Origin: SYLG01 sp965226945
Lineage (GTDB): Bacteria; Planctomycetota; Planctomycetia; Gemmatales; Gemmataceae
Assembly (NCBI GenBank): GCA_965226945.1
Contig: OZ245717.1
Span: forward strand, 5,828,001 to 5,892,000
DNA length: 64,000 bases
Reading direction: 5' to 3'
Below, one piece after another: positions 17,443 through 26,752 of the stretch. Below the pieces are notes generated by a model. It saw only the letters and a list, made by a program, of their open reading frames with translations. It had not been told where the DNA came from and did not search any database. The position numbers were made by a program, and so were the translations under genes. The first letter of the stretch is position 1; every line of letters begins with the position of its first letter.

Positions 17443-18447
17443 TTAGGCTGCGTGACGCAGGACGGTCTTTTTGGTGTCGAGTCGGGCCATGTCGGCATCG
17501 ACCATCATGCAAACCAGGCTCTTGAAACCGACTTCCGGGTTCCACCCGAGGCGATTCTTGGCATGGCTCGGATCGGAAAGCAACAGGTCGACTTCGGCGG
17601 GCCGGTAGAAGGCCGGATCGACGACGACATACTTCTTCCAGTCGAGTCCCACGTGCCCGAAGGCCAGTTCGACGAATTCCTTGACGCTGTGGGTTTCACC
17701 GGTGCCGACCACAAAATCTTCCGCTTCATTTTGCTGAAGCATGAGCCACATGGCGCGCACATAGTCGCCGGCAAATCCCCAGTCGCGGCGCGCGTCCAGA
17801 TTGCCCAGACGCAGTTCCTTGGCCAGGCCGAGCTTGATGCGCGCGACCGCGTCGGTGATCTTTCGGGTCACGAATTCGATGCCCCGGCGGGGAGATTCGT
17901 GATTGAAAAGGATGCCCGAACAGGCGTAGATGTTGTAGCTTTCGCGGTAATTCAAGGTGATGTAATGGCCATAAGCCTTGGCCACCGCATATGGCGAGCG
18001 AGGGTGAAAGCGGGTCGTCTCCTTTTGCGGAGTTTCGACCACTTTGCCGTACATTTCGCTTGAGCTGGCCTGGTAGAAGCGGGCTTCGGGGCAAACGAGG
18101 CGCATCGCTTCGAGCACCCTGGCGACACCCAACCCGGTCACTTCGCCGGTCAGGATGGGTTGGCCAAAGGAGGTCGGCACGAACGACTGCGCCGCCAGAT
18201 TGTAAATTTCGTCGGGTTTGTGTTTGGTGAAGATTTCCATCAGGGAGCTTTGGTCGAGCAGGTCCCCCTGGGCAATTTCGACCTTACCCTCAAGATGAGC
18301 GATTCGTTCGACGTTGGGCGTGCTTAAGCGCCGCGTGATCCCGACCACCTTGTAGCCTTTTTCCAAGAGCAGTTCGGCGAGGTAACTGCCGTCCTGCCCA
18401 TTGATGCCGGTGACCACCGCCGTCTTCTTGCGTCCTGCTTGGCTCAT
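17443..18447 (-). CDS. gmd: GDP-mannose 4,6-dehydratase
   Basis: Short-chain dehydrogenase/reductase enzyme that converts GDP-D-mannose to GDP-4-keto-6-deoxymannose, 334 residues. The NADP motif is TGINGQDGSYLAELLLEKG; next come NLAAQSFVPTSFGQP, the Ser/Thr-rich SSSEMYGKVVETPQ, the catalytic Tyr-Lys pair in SPYAVAKAYGHY, and NHESPRRGIEFVTRKI, RLGNLDARRDWGFAGDY and SDPSHAKNRLGWNPEV, all typical of GMD. The start at 18447 has GGGAG 7 nt upstream; the open frame upstream of it is not conserved. The product feeds the perosamine-synthase-like enzyme at 12584-13741. It is followed on the same strand by the sugar dehydrogenase gene. Confidence 0.95.
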   Translation of the reverse strand: MSQAGRKKTAVVTGINGQDGSYLAELLLEKGYKVVGITRRLSTPNVERIAHLEGKVEIAQGDLLDQSSLMEIFTKHKPDEIYNLAAQSFVPTSFGQPILTGEVTGLGVARVLEAMRLVCPEARFYQASSSEMYGKVVETPQKETTRFHPRSPYAVAKAYGHYITLNYRESYNIYACSGILFNHESPRRGIEFVTRKITDAVARIKLGLAKELRLGNLDARRDWGFAGDYVRAMWLMLQQNEAEDFVVGTGETHSVKEFVELAFGHVGLDWKKYVVVDPAFYRPAEVDLLLSDPSHAKNRLGWNPEVGFKSLVCMMVDADMARLDTKKTVLRHAA

Positions 18448-18535
18448 CAAACTCTCCCATCCATGGATTGCGACCCAAGTTAACTGAGCGGGTAACGAAG
18501 ATGCAAGGGCATTTTGGTTCTCCAAACGCCGGGCA

Positions 18536-20512
18536 TCAGGCTGCCTTTCGCTCTTCGATCGGCTGCTTTGACAAGTATTCGGCCCGATCCAGGAACCGCT
18601 TGCCCGCCGCCGCCAGGCCGAGCACGGCCTGGACATGGTGTTTTCCCTTGATTGCCATGATTTTGGCCAGTTCGGGCTGTTCCACCACCCATCTCATCGC
18701 CTCGGCGGCCTTGGGAACTTGAGGCTCGGCCCATTTCATCCCTTTGCGATAGACCAGGTGGGTCTTTTCCAGGGGAACCATCGAATAAGGAATCAGGCAG
18801 GCGGTCGAGGCGTCCATGAAATCCATATTGCCCGAGTAAGCCGTGGCGATCACGGGCTTTTCCATGAGCATCGCTTCGGCCATGGTCAGCCCAAAACCTT
18901 CGGAGCGGTGCAGCGAAACATAGCAGTCGGCGCAGGCCATCAGCGCGTAAGCTTCGTTGCGCGTGTAGGTTCCATCAAGGAGGATGCCGTTGATCGCGGC
19001 CAGGCCCGACCGCAGCGATTCGAGCGCCTCCGGGTTAAACGAGCCCCGGTTGACCTTGATGACAAGGCGAGGCCCGCCTTCGGGGAAAGCCCTGGTGAAC
19101 GCTTCGATGATGGCGAGAGGATTCTTTCGTTCGAACACCGAACACATGTCGAACATGAACAGGAAAAGAAATTCGTTTTCCGGAAGGCCGAAATGCGCCC
19201 TTGGCAACGGGGTCATTGGTTCCAGTTCGACCCCGGGCAACAGATCGATGACCGGTACATCGAGCGTTTTGCGCATGGCCTCGGCGATAAAGCGGGTGGG
19301 CGCCCAGATTTCCCGGTATTGCCTGGCCCGGGGAATCCAGGCCTCGGGCACTTCTTCCAGTTCCCAGTACCACATGGCGACCCGGTCGCGGCCTGGAGGC
19401 ATGCGCAAACCCGACCACCAGGAGACGGTTTCCAGATCTTGATCGGGAGAGAGAACCAGTGCCGTGACGGGCCAGCTTTCCGTTCCCAAAAATCCTTGCC
19501 GCACCGGTAAGTCGGCCTCGTAGGCCGCGGGAAAGTCGCGCAGGCTCACGCCGCCGCCGGCGCGAATGGTGGCGCGGGACATCTGCACGGCCGCTTCGCG
19601 CAGGCCGCTTGGGTAACAAAAATGGCCGATGATATTGAGGCCCTCGCCTTGCCCGTCGGCGGGCGCGTTGCCCTCCAGTTGGCGCACGCCATCGAGCGGT
19701 TCCACCCGGGCATCGGGATCGAGATTCCACTTGTCCTGGCAATGCTTGAAACTGGGAAAGGCCTGGGGCAATTCCCTGGCGAATTGGGGACAGCCGCCCG
19801 ATTTCATGGCATCGGGCCAGCGCTCTTGCCAGGCGCGCGAGCGCAGCCAGCAATCGAGAACCCCCATCGACGGGTCGCCCGCTGACTCGATCAAAAACCA
19901 AATAACATCCTCGACCGTGAGCCCATGCTTGGGCAGGCCGCTACGGATCAGCCATTCGCCAAACGAGGCCCAGTAGGGGGCCGACAGAGCATAGGGCATC
20001 CGCTCTCTCAGGCGAATGTGGTGGTCGAATAACCTGCGGACTTGCGAAGATGGCCGGCGTGCAAGCGATGCCAGAAGGGCAATGCCTGCGCCTGCGCCAA
20101 GGCCCAGTTCCGCACCCTGAGTGCTTTGAACCCACGTGCCAAAGGGGGAATGGGCACCGGCGCGCAACGCTTGCGGAAACTTGCCGCGAAGTTCGGCGGA
20201 GTCAAGAAACAAGGAAAGCAAGAAACGATCCGCGGCCACCGGATCTTGTTCCACCTTGGCGGCAAGATCTTTGGCAGGCTCCAGCTTGGCAAAGCCGAAC
20301 TTCGTCAAGAAGCGATCGAGTTGTCCGCGATTCAAGGGATCGATTGGTTTTTTCCAGGTCGATTCCCACCAGACTTTCCACTTGCCGTAGGTTTCTCGCA
20401 AGGGGGTGACATAGCGGTTGCGCACATGCAACATGGTGCGAAAGAGACCGCTATTGGGCGTCACTCCCATCCAACCGATCAAGTGCCGGATTTTCCGGTC
20501 AAGCTGCAGCAT
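18536..20512 (-). CDS. Family 4-type glycosyltransferase with long N-terminal extension
   Basis: About 658 residues. The GT-B catalytic part covers roughly residues 290-640: LNIIGHFCYPSGLREAA, VAMWYWELEEVPEAW, WAPTRFIAEAMRKTL, FLFMFDMCSVFERKNPLAII, and the donor-site block SLHRSEGFGLTMAEAMLMEK with the E-x7-E pattern. The first ~280 residues are a helical extension (IRHLIGWMGVTPNSG, RYVTPLRETYGKWK) whose role is unknown. The gene overlaps the upstream glycosyltransferase by 14 nt, suggesting coupled translation, and lies 88 bp from GMD. Similar modular transferases elongate O-antigen-like chains, but the specificity here is unknown. Confidence 0.85.
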   Translation of the reverse strand: MLQLDRKIRHLIGWMGVTPNSGLFRTMLHVRNRYVTPLRETYGKWKVWWESTWKKPIDPLNRGQLDRFLTKFGFAKLEPAKDLAAKVEQDPVAADRFLLSLFLDSAELRGKFPQALRAGAHSPFGTWVQSTQGAELGLGAGAGIALLASLARRPSSQVRRLFDHHIRLRERMPYALSAPYWASFGEWLIRSGLPKHGLTVEDVIWFLIESAGDPSMGVLDCWLRSRAWQERWPDAMKSGGCPQFARELPQAFPSFKHCQDKWNLDPDARVEPLDGVRQLEGNAPADGQGEGLNIIGHFCYPSGLREAAVQMSRATIRAGGGVSLRDFPAAYEADLPVRQGFLGTESWPVTALVLSPDQDLETVSWWSGLRMPPGRDRVAMWYWELEEVPEAWIPRARQYREIWAPTRFIAEAMRKTLDVPVIDLLPGVELEPMTPLPRAHFGLPENEFLFLFMFDMCSVFERKNPLAIIEAFTRAFPEGGPRLVIKVNRGSFNPEALESLRSGLAAINGILLDGTYTRNEAYALMACADCYVSLHRSEGFGLTMAEAMLMEKPVIATAYSGNMDFMDASTACLIPYSMVPLEKTHLVYRKGMKWAEPQVPKAAEAMRWVVEQPELAKIMAIKGKHHVQAVLGLAAAGKRFLDRAEYLSKQPIEERKAA

Positions 20513-22538
20513 GAACGATCTCCAAATTTCCTGCGGGCTTGAGCCACAGGATGTTGTGCATACTCGTGAGGTAGGGGCTGTGGAAGCGGTCCAGTTCCGC
20601 CATGGCGCCCCACTTGCGGCAAAAATACTCTTGTTCGCAGGCGAGCCGGGCCCGTTTTTGCGGGGTGATGTCGTGGCCGCGAGTCACGCATTCGTGATGA
20701 GTTAAGCTGACGCGCGGCAAAAGGATGTTGCGCCTGCCGGCGCGGTTAAGCTTTAAACACAAATCGATGTCGTTGAAGGTCAGGGCGAGGAACTCGTCCA
20801 TGCCTCCGACTTCGAAATAGGCCTCCTTGGAAATCATCAGGCAGGCGCCCGTGACCGCGGTCATTTCGCGCGTGACGGCGAGCAGATCGCCGTAACCGCG
20901 CTCCGCTGGGTTGCCAAAACGCAAGCGGTGTCCGTTCGTTCCTTCGACCCCCAGCACGCAGCCGGCATGTTGAATGCGGCCATCGGGATAAAGGAGCATG
21001 GGACCGACTGCGCCCATGCGCGGTTCGAGCGTTTGCTCGACTAAGCGCGCGATCCAGTCCTTGTTGCCGCCAGTGACATCGTTGTTCATCAACAGGAGCA
21101 GCTCACCCTTCGCTTGCCTGGCCGCGAAGTTGTTGACCGCCGAATAGTTGAAGGTCTCTTTCCAGGGCATCACGGTCGCGCGATGGCTGCTGGTCAGATG
21201 TTGATAAAGCTCGTGCGTGGCCCGTTCCTTACTCGCATTTTCGACAATCAAGATCTCCAAATCGGGATAGTCGGCTGCCAGAATCGAGTCGATGCACGAT
21301 TTGAGCAATTCCGGTTGATCGCGATTGGGGATCAATACACTGACGCGAGGTTTTCGCGGCTGGATGGGACGCACCTCGCAGGTACCGGGGTGGGCACCCG
21401 CCGAGACGGTTGCGCTACGGCCAAGGGCCAGCAAGGCTTTTTTTGCGCTCGCCATCATGGCTTGGGTTTCGCCATGGCGAACGGGGCCATTGCGGTGGAA
21501 CAAGACGAGATGGATGTGTTCGACCGACTGACCTTGCTTGAAGGTATGCCAGATCAGGTCCTGCTCGGAGTCGGCGCCGTCTGGCGCGGTTTTCCAGCCG
21601 CCGCACTTGGCGATCGCGTCCACATGGAAAACGCACCCCATGCCGAGCGCCCTAGTTTCCAGGAGCGATTCCGGATCGAAATCGGGTTTGAACCAGGGGT
21701 TGCGCCGGAGGGCGCGATGCGTGTCCAGTTCGTCTTCGTCGGCATACAGGCAGCCGATTCCTGGCTGGGAATTGGCCGCTTCGAGAAGTTGATCGGTGGC
21801 GCGCGGAGACAGCCGGTCGCCCGGTTGTAAAAGACCAAAATAGGCCGCGCCTTGCTCGGATTTGCCGCCGAATTCGCGCCAGGCCGCGGCGCGCCAGTCG
21901 GTGCCTTGATCGAAGCGGATCACCTTGATGCGCGCATCGCGTTCATGAACTCCCAGGTCCACGGTCCGGCCAGTCTCGGCGATGACCCAGGCTGTCCAGT
22001 TCTGGCACGCCTGTTGATCGAGCGATTCGAGCGAGGAGAGGATCGCTCGCGTGGCATTCTCCGCGGGGGCGATGACCCAGTGGATCGTTCCCTGCAGCTT
22101 TTGCTGGTTTGCCGGGAGCGCGGGGAACAGCTTGGGTTCGACCTCGCGGATCCAGGCGGGGTAGCCGCGTTCGAGAGTACGCCGCGAGGTTCTTTTTTTC
22201 TCGCGGTGGATGAGCATCTTGTCGTACAGGTGAACGAGATTGTCGCGCAGTTTATCGAAATAAAAACGGCGTCCCGAGCCTGAGGGAAAAAAACGTTCCC
22301 GCAAGTTGTGCATGCGGGTCATGAAGTCCCAGTCGGCATTGGCGGCATGCACTTCCCAACGAGTCTGGCATTCCAGGTGCAGATGCCCCAGGGTGTCTCG
22401 TTGCCACAGGGCGAAATCGCCCGGCACCATGGGCGGCCCCTTGTCGATCGACCGGAAGACCTTCGATGTGGAAGGGTTCATCGGCTCCATCCCCTGACTG
22501 GGCGAATCTGCTCGTTTGGTCTCATTGGCGGATTGCAC
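20499..22538 (-). CDS. Glycosyltransferase with two tandem GT-A domains
   Basis: About 679 residues. The second half is a standard family 2 domain: PRVSVLIPNRDQPELLKSCI, LEILIVENASKERATHELYQ, MNNDVTGGNKDW, MTAVTGACLMISKEAYFEVG, LTFNDIDLCLKLNRAG, as in rhamnosyltransferase-like WbbL enzymes. The first half looks like a second, more divergent GT-A domain (IHWVIAPAENATRAILSSL, GIGCLYADEDELDTHRALRR, WFKPDFDPESLLETRALGMG). Two-domain transferases of this sort often add two sugars or polymerise. The start is a GTG at 22538 placed directly after the TGA of the upstream gene; an internal ATG 17 codons in is also possible. Sugar and acceptor are unknown. Confidence 0.85.
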   Translation of the reverse strand: MQSANETKRADSPSQGMEPMNPSTSKVFRSIDKGPPMVPGDFALWQRDTLGHLHLECQTRWEVHAANADWDFMTRMHNLRERFFPSGSGRRFYFDKLRDNLVHLYDKMLIHREKKRTSRRTLERGYPAWIREVEPKLFPALPANQQKLQGTIHWVIAPAENATRAILSSLESLDQQACQNWTAWVIAETGRTVDLGVHERDARIKVIRFDQGTDWRAAAWREFGGKSEQGAAYFGLLQPGDRLSPRATDQLLEAANSQPGIGCLYADEDELDTHRALRRNPWFKPDFDPESLLETRALGMGCVFHVDAIAKCGGWKTAPDGADSEQDLIWHTFKQGQSVEHIHLVLFHRNGPVRHGETQAMMASAKKALLALGRSATVSAGAHPGTCEVRPIQPRKPRVSVLIPNRDQPELLKSCIDSILAADYPDLEILIVENASKERATHELYQHLTSSHRATVMPWKETFNYSAVNNFAARQAKGELLLLMNNDVTGGNKDWIARLVEQTLEPRMGAVGPMLLYPDGRIQHAGCVLGVEGTNGHRLRFGNPAERGYGDLLAVTREMTAVTGACLMISKEAYFEVGGMDEFLALTFNDIDLCLKLNRAGRRNILLPRVSLTHHECVTRGHDITPQKRARLACEQEYFCRKWGAMAELDRFHSPYLTSMHNILWLKPAGNLEIVHAAA

Positions 22539-23849
22539 TCAAGCCGCCTTCGAGGTTCTTGGCGACTGCACCGGCTCGAGCAGCTTGCGGTAGGCCGCGA
22601 ACGTCTCGTGGGCGCAGCGGTCCCAGGTGAACTGTGCCGCGGTTTGCACCGAGTGCGATTTGAGCGACTGTCGCCATTCGTAATCGGTTGCCAGGCGGTA
22701 CATCGTGCGCCGCCAGTCAGCGACTTCGGTGGAGCGCAAAATATGCGCCGCGGGAGCGGTGACTTCTTCGACGGCGCCGGCAGGAGCCGAAATCACCGCG
22801 CCGCCGCAGGCCAGCATTTCGACAGGCGGCATGCCGAAGCCCTCGTCGTGAGAGGGGAATACCAGGCCCAGCGCGCCGCCATAAAGCGCGGGTAAATCGC
22901 GATCCGCGACATACCCGAGATGAATGAGGCCCTTGCTTTTGAGCGAGTCAATCCGGCTGATGATCTGCTTTTCCTTCCAGCCGATGCCGCCGGCCAGCAC
23001 CAGTGGATGTTTCGACCGCACCGAGAGAGGGAGATCTTCCCAGGCTCTCAGGAGCAGATCAAGATTCTTGCGCGGCTCGATCGTTCCCACATGCAGGAAG
23101 TAGTCGCTGGGCAAGCCGAGCTTTCTGAGCTCCGCCGCCACCGTCGGTGCGCCCAGCGGCTTCAAATGTTCGCGCACCCCGTTGCAGCAGACATGCACTC
23201 GGGAGCGATCGACCCCCAGAAGGTCGATCATCTGTTTTTTGACGAACTGGGAGACCGTCAGGAAATGGCATTTGCCTGGCACGAGCTGATCGACCAGCAC
23301 CTCATGCATCTTGACGCGGAAATCGGGATGCCATTCCGGGTGAAGGATCGCCGAAAGGTCGTGGACCGTGACGATGGTGGGCAGGTCCGACTCAATGGGA
23401 AAATAGTTGGGCTCGTGATACAGATCGTATTTGCCGTGCAAGAAGGCCCGGTCTCGAAAGTAGTGATAAAAGGATCTGGCTGCCGCCGCGCCTTGGCGAA
23501 AGAGATAAGGAGCTCTCTTTTTTCGCGTGCTTTCTTCCAGATCTTCGCGGGAGGCCGGAGCCGGCCGGTGTGATTCTTGGAAGGACGGGGAAGGATTGAA
23601 GGTGTCCGTGGCGGACGCTGGCGCAGGTTGAGTCTTTTTGAACTTCGCGGCGAGGTCGCAGATGCCGCGCTTGAGCGCGGGAGCGAACTCGTGCCAGGCC
23701 CACATCGCCTGCAGAATTCCAGGCTGGGGAAAAACACCGAGGGAAGGCCCGCCACGCATGCGCTTCAGCGCCCGGACCAGCTCCAGAGTATGGTGGCCGA
23801 TTCCGGTCTTGGGCCGGATCAGGCATCGCACTCCAACCAAGACCCTCAT
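22539..23849 (-). CDS. Family 4 glycosyltransferase
   Basis: GT-B retaining glycosyltransferase of about 436 residues: MRVLVGVRCLIRPKTGIGHH at the start, YDLYHEPNYFPIESDLPTIV, VSQFVKKQMIDLLGVDRSRV, YFLHVGTIEPRKNLDLLLRA and the donor motif PSHDEGFGMPPVEMLACGG. These are features of mannosyl-type transferases in O-antigen and exopolysaccharide clusters. The start at 23849 has GGAGAG upstream; 20 in-frame codons further upstream are not conserved. Between residues ~75 and 125 it carries a low-complexity linker (TQPAPASATDTFNPSPSFQ) that its paralogue at 24030-25247 lacks. It ends directly before the GTG of the next gene. Confidence 0.88.
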   Translation of the reverse strand: MRVLVGVRCLIRPKTGIGHHTLELVRALKRMRGGPSLGVFPQPGILQAMWAWHEFAPALKRGICDLAAKFKKTQPAPASATDTFNPSPSFQESHRPAPASREDLEESTRKKRAPYLFRQGAAAARSFYHYFRDRAFLHGKYDLYHEPNYFPIESDLPTIVTVHDLSAILHPEWHPDFRVKMHEVLVDQLVPGKCHFLTVSQFVKKQMIDLLGVDRSRVHVCCNGVREHLKPLGAPTVAAELRKLGLPSDYFLHVGTIEPRKNLDLLLRAWEDLPLSVRSKHPLVLAGGIGWKEKQIISRIDSLKSKGLIHLGYVADRDLPALYGGALGLVFPSHDEGFGMPPVEMLACGGAVISAPAGAVEEVTAPAAHILRSTEVADWRRTMYRLATDYEWRQSLKSHSVQTAAQFTWDRCAHETFAAYRKLLEPVQSPRTSKAA

Positions 23850-24029
23850 GGTCTCTCCATGATCGGCATCCTGCCGGTAAGGAAAACAAAAAAGTACCCG
23901 AACAGGCAACCTGTTGTCAAGGATCGGCCCGTACCTTGGCCCGGCTGTGAAAAAACCGCGACGATGTCAGACGAAACCGACGTGATCCCGCGCTTTTTCG
24001 TTAGCAAAAGTAATCTTAATGCTTCTGAA

Positions 24030-25247
24030 TCATGCGGCTTTTTCCGTTTTTCCAGGTTTCGATAATTCAACTGATTGGCCCATTAACTTTTGGTATCCCG
24101 AGATGGTCAAATCGGCGCAGCGCTGCCAGGTATGGCGGCTGGCCGTCTCGATCCCTTGCGATGCCAGTTGCGCATGCCAGTCGTCATCGACGGCCAAGCG
24201 AAGCATGGCATCGCGCCATTCTTGCGGGTCTTGGGACCTGAGGATATGAGCCGATGGGCTGGCGACTTCTTCCACGGCGCCAGCCGGCGCAGCCAGAACC
24301 ACGCCGCCACAGGCGAGCATTTCGACGGGCGGCATGCCGAAGCCTTCGTAGTGCGAGGGGTAAACGAGCGCCCTGGCGCCGCCGTAAAGCGCGGGGAGGT
24401 CGGCATCGTCGATATACCCCAGGTGAAAAAGACCCTTGGGCTTCAGGTCGGCCATGAGGTCGAGCACGCCGCTCTCCTTCCAGCCGATCCCTCCCGCGAG
24501 CACGAGCGGATGGCGGGTGCGCACGCGATCGGGCAGGTCGGCCCAGGCGCGCAAGAGCAGGCCCAGATTCTTTCTGGGTTCAATCGTGCCCACATGCAGG
24601 AAATAGCCAGAGGGCAAACCCAGGCGCGCAAGAGTTGTTTTCACCGCTTCGGCGGGCAAGGGCCGCAGATGATTGCGAACCCCACAGCAGGTGACATGAA
24701 TGCGGCTGGGGTGAATTCCCAGGTATTTCTGCATTTCCTGGCTGACAAAGCGCGAGATGGTCAGAAAGTGCGCTCCGCTGGGGACCAGCCAGCGAAATAG
24801 CTGTTCATGACGGCGCACCCGGTCGGCCGGATGCCATTGCGGATGAATGAGCGCCGACAAATCGCACACGGTAACGATCGTGGGAAGATCGCAGGGCTGA
24901 GCGAAATAGTTGGGTTCGTGATAGAAATCGTATTTTTTTGAGCGCAACTCGCGGTCCAGCAGCCATTCATAGACGCGTTCGGACAGGGGCGATTTGGCCG
25001 GACCGGCCAGACTCACCTGAGGGGAACCGGATCTTTTTTGAACGGCTCTTCCGAGCGAAGTCAGCTTTTTCAGGCTTTTCCCCCAGTCGAGCGCTTTCCT
25101 GGCGACCTTTAACAACATGGGGCCTGGATAAGTCGCGATCTGGGGCGCGTCCGGATGCGCGCGTAGCGCTTGCAATAACTCCTCGGTGTAGTGGCCGATC
25201 CCGGTCTTAGGTTGAATCAGACAGCGTACGCCGACCAAGGCCCTCAT
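24030..25247 (-). CDS. Family 4 glycosyltransferase, tandem paralogue
   Basis: A 405-residue GT-B enzyme that is clearly a duplicate of the gene at 22539-23849: MRALVGVRCLIQPKTGIGHY, YDFYHEPNYFAQPCDLPTIV, LTISRFVSQEMQKYLGIHPS, YFLHVGTIEPRKNLGLLLRA, PSHYEGFGMPPVEMLACGG. The start at 25247 matches the paralogue's start and drops 11 non-conserved codons. It is the first gene of the long leftward run, with about 270 bp between it and the divergent foldase gene, so the cluster promoter probably lies in 25248-25520. The 180 bp separating it from its paralogue hold no gene that I can see. Confidence 0.88.
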   Translation of the reverse strand: MRALVGVRCLIQPKTGIGHYTEELLQALRAHPDAPQIATYPGPMLLKVARKALDWGKSLKKLTSLGRAVQKRSGSPQVSLAGPAKSPLSERVYEWLLDRELRSKKYDFYHEPNYFAQPCDLPTIVTVCDLSALIHPQWHPADRVRRHEQLFRWLVPSGAHFLTISRFVSQEMQKYLGIHPSRIHVTCCGVRNHLRPLPAEAVKTTLARLGLPSGYFLHVGTIEPRKNLGLLLRAWADLPDRVRTRHPLVLAGGIGWKESGVLDLMADLKPKGLFHLGYIDDADLPALYGGARALVYPSHYEGFGMPPVEMLACGGVVLAAPAGAVEEVASPSAHILRSQDPQEWRDAMLRLAVDDDWHAQLASQGIETASRHTWQRCADLTISGYQKLMGQSVELSKPGKTEKAA

Positions 25248-25520
25248 ACCCGTTTGCCCCGCATGGAAGTTCCGAATCATGTCAAGACTGCTGAAATTAC
25301 CCGCAATGATGAGAAGGGGTCAAGGAAGGCTTGATTTGAGAGGAAGCGCCACTCAGGCAACCAGATAAGGGATGCCAGGTTCCTGCGGTATAGGGACGAC
25401 TTTGAGCGATCATCGACCGATTTGCGCTTGCGCTTGATGAAATCGCTCGATTACAAGGGCGATCAATTGGTCGCGGGAAGGGATTTCCCAACGAACATGG
25501 ACAAGTCAGGGAGGACCTAG

Positions 25521-26675
25521 ATGGAAAACAAGGAAGCCCGATCGGCAAAAAGCCTGAACGGTGCGCGGGCCTGGCTCTGGACTCTGGCCTTGAGCGCGAT
25601 CGTCGGCGTCGTCGCCATCAACAATCGTCGGCCCGCGGTGTTTGCTCAAGGGCCTGCGAGGCCCCCGCAAGTCTCCGCCGGAGCCACTGCCGGCGCCTCG
25701 ACCGACTACTCCAACCGGGTCGTTGCGTTTCTGTACGGTTCCGTACCGATCACGCGCGAAGAACTTGGCGAATATCTGATCCAGCGCGTGGGCGCCGAGC
25801 GCCTTGACGCCCTCGTCAATCGCCGCATCATCGAACTGGAATGCAAGAAAGCCAATGTCGAAGTGACCGAAGCTGAAGTCGAAGGCGCGCTGGAAGAAGA
25901 CCTCGCCGGGCTCAACGTCGACCGAAAAGTCTTCGTCGACCGCGTCCTCAAGGGCTACAAGAAAACACTGTACGAGTGGAAAGAAGATGTCATCCGTCCG
26001 AAATTGCTCCTGGGCAAGCTGGCTCGCGTGCGCGTCAAGGTCACCGACGACGATCTGAGAAAGGCCTTCGACGCCTATCACGGAGAAAAAGTCGACTGCC
26101 GGATCATCATGTGGGAGAAGGGTTTCGAAAAAGCGGCCATGTCCGAATACGCGAAGATTCGCGATAGCGAAGAAGAGTTCGCCCGGGCCGCGAAAAATCA
26201 GAAGACCCCATCGCTCGCCGCCGCCGGCGGCAAGATCCGCCCCATTGGCCGCAACACCACTGGCAACGAAGAACTGGAAAAGGCGGCGTTCACGCTTCAG
26301 CCCGGCGAAATCAGCTCGCTCATCGGCACTCCGGAAGGATTGGTCGTGATAAAATGCGATGCACGCCAGGGCGCCGACATCTCCATCGATTTCGAGGCGA
26401 TGCGCCCCAAGTTGACCAAGGAAGTATTCGAAAAGAAACTCGCGGCCGAAATTCCGGCTTTGTTCGCCGAAATGCGCAAGAAAGCCGCGCCGAATATCGT
26501 GCTGGCCGGCGCAGGCGGCCCGGAAGACTTCAAGGAATCGGTCAGGAACCTGCTCAATCAGGACGATAGCGGCATCAAGGGGCCGGGCAACCAACCCCCA
26601 GGCGGCGACGGCGCTCGTCCGGGAACGCCCCCCCGCCGCTACGATCCCTCGATCGGCAATAAATCCAAGCCGTAA
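25521..26675 (+). CDS. Parvulin-type peptidyl-prolyl isomerase, membrane-anchored foldase
   Basis: About 384 residues. One N-terminal hydrophobic helix (LWTLALSAIVGVVAI) anchors it with the rest outside the cytoplasm. A SurA-like N-terminal domain follows (ITREELGEYLIQRVGAERLD, then LVNRRIIELECKKANVEVTE), then a parvulin-like PPIC region near residues 195-290 (CRIIMWEKGFEKAAMSEYAKI, then FARAAKNQKTPSLAAAGGKI, AFTLQPGEISSLIGTPEGLV). The C-terminal ~60 residues are Pro/Gly-rich and disordered-looking. The ATG at 25521 has AGGGAGGA upstream. Probably helps fold exported proteins; the divergent neighbour is the glycan cluster, but a direct link is not shown. An intrinsic terminator follows. Confidence 0.85.
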   Translation: MENKEARSAKSLNGARAWLWTLALSAIVGVVAINNRRPAVFAQGPARPPQVSAGATAGASTDYSNRVVAFLYGSVPITREELGEYLIQRVGAERLDALVNRRIIELECKKANVEVTEAEVEGALEEDLAGLNVDRKVFVDRVLKGYKKTLYEWKEDVIRPKLLLGKLARVRVKVTDDDLRKAFDAYHGEKVDCRIIMWEKGFEKAAMSEYAKIRDSEEEFARAAKNQKTPSLAAAGGKIRPIGRNTTGNEELEKAAFTLQPGEISSLIGTPEGLVVIKCDARQGADISIDFEAMRPKLTKEVFEKKLAAEIPALFAEMRKKAAPNIVLAGAGGPEDFKESVRNLLNQDDSGIKGPGNQPPGGDGARPGTPPRRYDPSIGNKSKP

Positions 26676-26701
26676 ACCCTCAACGAAGCTTTCTCCTGAA
26701 A

Positions 26702-26744
26702 AAAGACCGGGTGCACAGCCCGGTCTTTCTTTTATTTTTTTTAA
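26702..26744 (+). terminator. Intrinsic terminator after the foldase gene
   Basis: Perfect 10-bp stem AAAGACCGGG / CCCGGTCTTT (26702-26711 and 26719-26728) with a 7-nt loop, followed on the plus strand by a T-rich run (CTTTTATTTTTTTT). It ends 9 bp before the converging scpB stop. Confidence 0.9.
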
Positions 26745-26752
26745 TTCCCGCT

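Noticed and set aside
17366..17545. N-terminal extension of the sugar dehydrogenase to 17545
   Set aside because: It would overlap the GMD 3' end and encode Phe-rich nonsense from the T-rich spacer; the Rossmann motif starts right after the ATG at 17365.
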